A stretch of 7,398 bases of DNA, taken from assembly GCA_021807225.1 (NCBI GenBank), contig JAKAPI010000031.1:1-7398 (forward strand), written 5' to 3'. Below the pieces are notes generated by a model. The model was given only the letters and a program-made list of their open reading frames with translations. It did not search any database and had not been told where the DNA came from. Made by a program: the position numbers and the translations under genes. Each line of letters opens with the position of its first letter. Position 1 is the first letter of the stretch. Below are positions 5,727-7,398 of this stretch, piece by piece. The DNA is from an archaeon (GTDB taxonomy: Archaea; Thermoproteota; Nitrososphaeria; Nitrososphaerales; UBA183).

Positions 5727-7202
5727 CTAGTTCACCTCCCGGGCCCTGCCCGAACTCACCGCGTTCAGCTTCCGCTCGGAAGTCTTCAGGGACGAGCCGA
5801 GCCCGGAGAGCGAGGACTCCGTGGAGGCCAGGTCCCGCCTGCGGGCGCTCAGCTCGCTCTGGATCCGCCTGGGGTTGGCGCCCCCCTCGGTGAAGACGCT
5901 TGCGAGGAACGCCTCCGGATCGAGCAGGCCCCGGACGGTGTCGTCGTCGAGGGTGACCTTCTTCCCGAACTTCGATGAAACCTCTGTGAGCTCGGAGGCG
6001 GCGACCGCCTGCAGCGGCTTTCCGCTCTTCTCCGAGATCCTGACCAGCTCTCCCACGATGGAATGGGCCTGGCGGAAGGAGACGCCGGCGTGGCTCGCAA
6101 GATGGTTGGCCAGTGCGACGGCGGTGGAGTTCCCGCCTGCCGCCGCGGACCTGGTCGACTTCGACCTTATCGTGACGGACCCGACCATGCCTGAGAGCAG
6201 GCGCAGTGAAGTGGTCGCGTCGTCGACCGCGCGCCAGAGGTGAGGGGTCACCTCCTGCAGGTCCAGGTTGTACGAATAGGGGAGCGCCTTCAGGATGGCG
6301 CAGGCGGCCACCAAGTCGCCGATCACCGAGCCGGCCTTGGCGCGCACCATCTCGGCCACGACGGCGTTCTTCTTCTGGGGCATGATGCTGCTCGAAGCGG
6401 CGTAAGCGTCAGAGAGCTCGATGAAGCCGAACTCGGCCGAGCTCCAGAGTATCAGCTCCTCTGCCAGACGGCTGGCGTCGAGCATCGCCATGGTCATGCA
6501 TGAGAGGGCCTCCACGGCGACGTCTCTGGACGACACGCCGTCCATGGCGTTTCTCACCAAGCCTGAGAACCCCAGTAGGGCTGCGACGTAGCGCCTGTCA
6601 ACCTTCACCGACGTGCCGGCCATGGCCGCCGAGCCCATGGGCGAGAGGTTTACCCGGTCGTAGAGCTGGAGGGCCCTGTCGGCGTCCCTCTGGAGGGCGT
6701 CGAAGTGGGCCAGGAAGTGGTGGGCCAGGGTGACGGGCTGGGCGCGCTGGAGGTGGGTGTACCCCGGCAGCATAGTTCCGCCTCGGCTGGCGGCCTGCTT
6801 GAGCAGAGCACGCTGCAGGCCCGCGACTGCTTCGACGAAGCCGATGATGGCAGACCTCAGCTCCATGCGTATCGCCGTGGCGACCTGGTCGTTCCTGCTC
6901 TTGCCGTAGTTCAGGAAGCCTGCGGTCTCGACCCCGAGCGAGTCGACTGCGTCCTGCTCGAGCTGCTGGTGGAAGTCCTCGGCCCTGGTGTCGGGGGATA
7001 TCTTCGAAGACGCCGTTGCGAGGAACTTCAGGCACTTCGCCCCGGTGTCCGCGCCCACCTCTTTCGACTTCACGAGCGCCGCCATGTGGGCCATGTTCAC
7101 TTCGATGACCCGGCGGGCGATGCGTCCGTCCGCCGCCATGGAGGAGGTGAACTCGAGGGCCTCGTCACTTTGCTTCTTTAGCCTTGGTCCTCGGATGTCC
7201 AT
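5727..7202 (-). CDS. argH: Argininosuccinate lyase
   Basis: ArgH splits argininosuccinate into arginine and fumarate, the last step of arginine synthesis. It belongs to the fumarase/aspartase superfamily. I take the ATG at 7202, giving 491 residues, slightly longer than the usual 450-480. An upstream in-frame TTG at 7220 would add six residues with no family support. The N-terminus DIRGPRLKKQSDEALEFTSS matches the start of archaeal ArgH. Visible motifs are SRNDQVAT (102-109), GYTHLQRAQP (147-156, with the conserved TH pair) and the superfamily signature SSSIMPQKKN (270-279, carrying the catalytic serine loop). The residues after the signature are AVVAE instead of the usual PDxxE, which is unusual. 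A Ser/Arg-rich tail follows residue about 445. The gene overlaps argG by 38 bases and its last codons carry the ribosome binding site of the next gene, lysW. Confidence 0.95.
   Translation of the reverse strand: MDIRGPRLKKQSDEALEFTSSMAADGRIARRVIEVNMAHMAALVKSKEVGADTGAKCLKFLATASSKISPDTRAEDFHQQLEQDAVDSLGVETAGFLNYGKSRNDQVATAIRMELRSAIIGFVEAVAGLQRALLKQAASRGGTMLPGYTHLQRAQPVTLAHHFLAHFDALQRDADRALQLYDRVNLSPMGSAAMAGTSVKVDRRYVAALLGFSGLVRNAMDGVSSRDVAVEALSCMTMAMLDASRLAEELILWSSAEFGFIELSDAYAASSSIMPQKKNAVVAEMVRAKAGSVIGDLVAACAILKALPYSYNLDLQEVTPHLWRAVDDATTSLRLLSGMVGSVTIRSKSTRSAAAGGNSTAVALANHLASHAGVSFRQAHSIVGELVRISEKSGKPLQAVAASELTEVSSKFGKKVTLDDDTVRGLLDPEAFLASVFTEGGANPRRIQSELSARRRDLASTESSLSGLGSSLKTSERKLNAVSSGRAREVN
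5732..5739 (-). promoter_or_regulatory. Strong Shine-Dalgarno for lysW copy A
   Basis: GGAGGTGA lies inside the last codons of argH, ten bases before the TTG start of lysW. It is the clearest ribosome binding site in the window. It decides the otherwise ambiguous TTG start and may compensate for the weak initiation codon, so that the carrier protein is made in excess. Confidence 0.75.
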
Positions 7203-7398
7203 TCTCCCTTTTTCCCTCAACCTGCGAGCTCAGCCCTGCGGCGACCCTCGACTGGAGGCCCCAGAGCTCGATGAAGCCTATCGCGCTCTTCTGGTCGAAC
7301 TTCGACCCGCGGCCGTAGGTGGCGAGCCCCACGTCGTAGACAGAGTAGTCCGACGACCTTCCGACGACCCTGGCCGAGCCCTTGAAGAGCTTCAGCCT
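7165..7398 (-). CDS. argG: Argininosuccinate synthase, C-terminal end (partial)
   Basis: ArgG joins citrulline and aspartate, using ATP, to give argininosuccinate in the cytoplasm. Only the last 77 codons are in the window; the gene enters at 7398 and stops with TGA at 7167-7165. The visible end contains SSDYSVYDVGLATYGRG followed by FDQKSAIGFIELWGL. This is the usual C-terminal pattern of ArgG: a D-x-x-L-A-[ST]-Y-G segment, then a GFI-[KE]-[IL]-WGL segment. A basic, low-complexity tail (EGKRENGHPRTKAKEAK) follows and looks lineage-specific. The gene runs 38 bases into the start of argH in another frame, so the two are surely co-transcribed and probably translationally coupled. The identification rests on the tail motifs plus the adjacent argH. 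The catalytic N-terminal part (P-loop-like ATP site) lies outside the window and cannot be checked. Confidence 0.88.
   Translation of the reverse strand, partial: RLKLFKGSARVVGRSSDYSVYDVGLATYGRGSKFDQKSAIGFIELWGLQSRVAAGLSSQVEGKRENGHPRTKAKEAK

Noticed and set aside
7203..7220. Earlier TTG start for argH at 7220
   Set aside because: It adds six residues (MREKGR) not expected in the family. ATG at 7202 gives the conserved N-terminus directly, with GGGAGA just before it.
1..7398. Mobile elements, CRISPR arrays, tRNA or rRNA genes
   Set aside because: No transposase motifs, regularly spaced direct repeats, or tRNA-like cloverleaf elements were seen. The window is filled end to end by a coherent biosynthetic operon.
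1..7398. A wholly new biological system
   Set aside because: All genes fall into known families of the LysW-dependent arginine/lysine pathway. The novelty is limited to gene arrangement, paired carrier duplication and the lysX start anomaly.

Overview
The window is a compact, one-directional block of amino-acid biosynthesis genes. Every supported gene is on the minus strand, so transcription runs from position 7398 towards position 1. In that order the genes are: argG (3' end only), argH, lysW copy A, argX, argC/lysY, argB/lysZ, argD/lysJ, an Lrp/AsnC-family regulator, lysW copy B, lysX and lysK (5' end only). Together they make up the carrier-protein (LysW/AmCP) route to arginine and lysine. 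In this route an acidic mini-protein ending in EDWGE carries glutamate or 2-aminoadipate on its C-terminal Glu through phosphorylation, reduction and transamination. LysK then releases ornithine or lysine. ArgG and ArgH belong to the conversion of ornithine to arginine.

The organism is very probably an archaeon. LysW-dependent arginine synthesis, a LysX/ArgX pair, a LysM-like Lrp regulator beside the lysine genes, GTG and TTG starts and frequent AGG arginine codons all fit this. The DNA is visibly GC-rich and the genes are packed almost without spacers. A lineage in or near the Thermoproteota (Crenarchaeota/Nitrososphaeria-like) is my best guess, but the sequence alone does not fix it.

Layout: positions 7398-5727 hold argG' and argH, which overlap by 38 bases. 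Positions 5721-1635 hold lysW(A)-argX-argC-argB-argD with gaps of 0-4 bases or a 4-base ATGA overlap. Positions 1663-1226 hold the regulator, overlapping argD by 29 bases. Positions 1225-1165 are a 61-base spacer, the only real intergenic gap. Positions 1164-1 hold lysW(B)-lysX-lysK'. There is one set of B/C/D enzymes but two carrier-ligase pairs. The simplest reading is that the two ligases load glutamate and aminoadipate onto two carriers, and shared downstream enzymes then process both.

The most notable anomaly is at the start of the second ligase gene (lysX). The conserved N-terminus is encoded, but it is in a different frame from the natural GTG start that overlaps the lysW stop. A single extra base in an A5/T5 run (977-981) would restore a full-length protein. 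This is either an assembly error, a recent mutation or recoding. I see no wholly new system here. The interest lies in how the known pathway is arranged.
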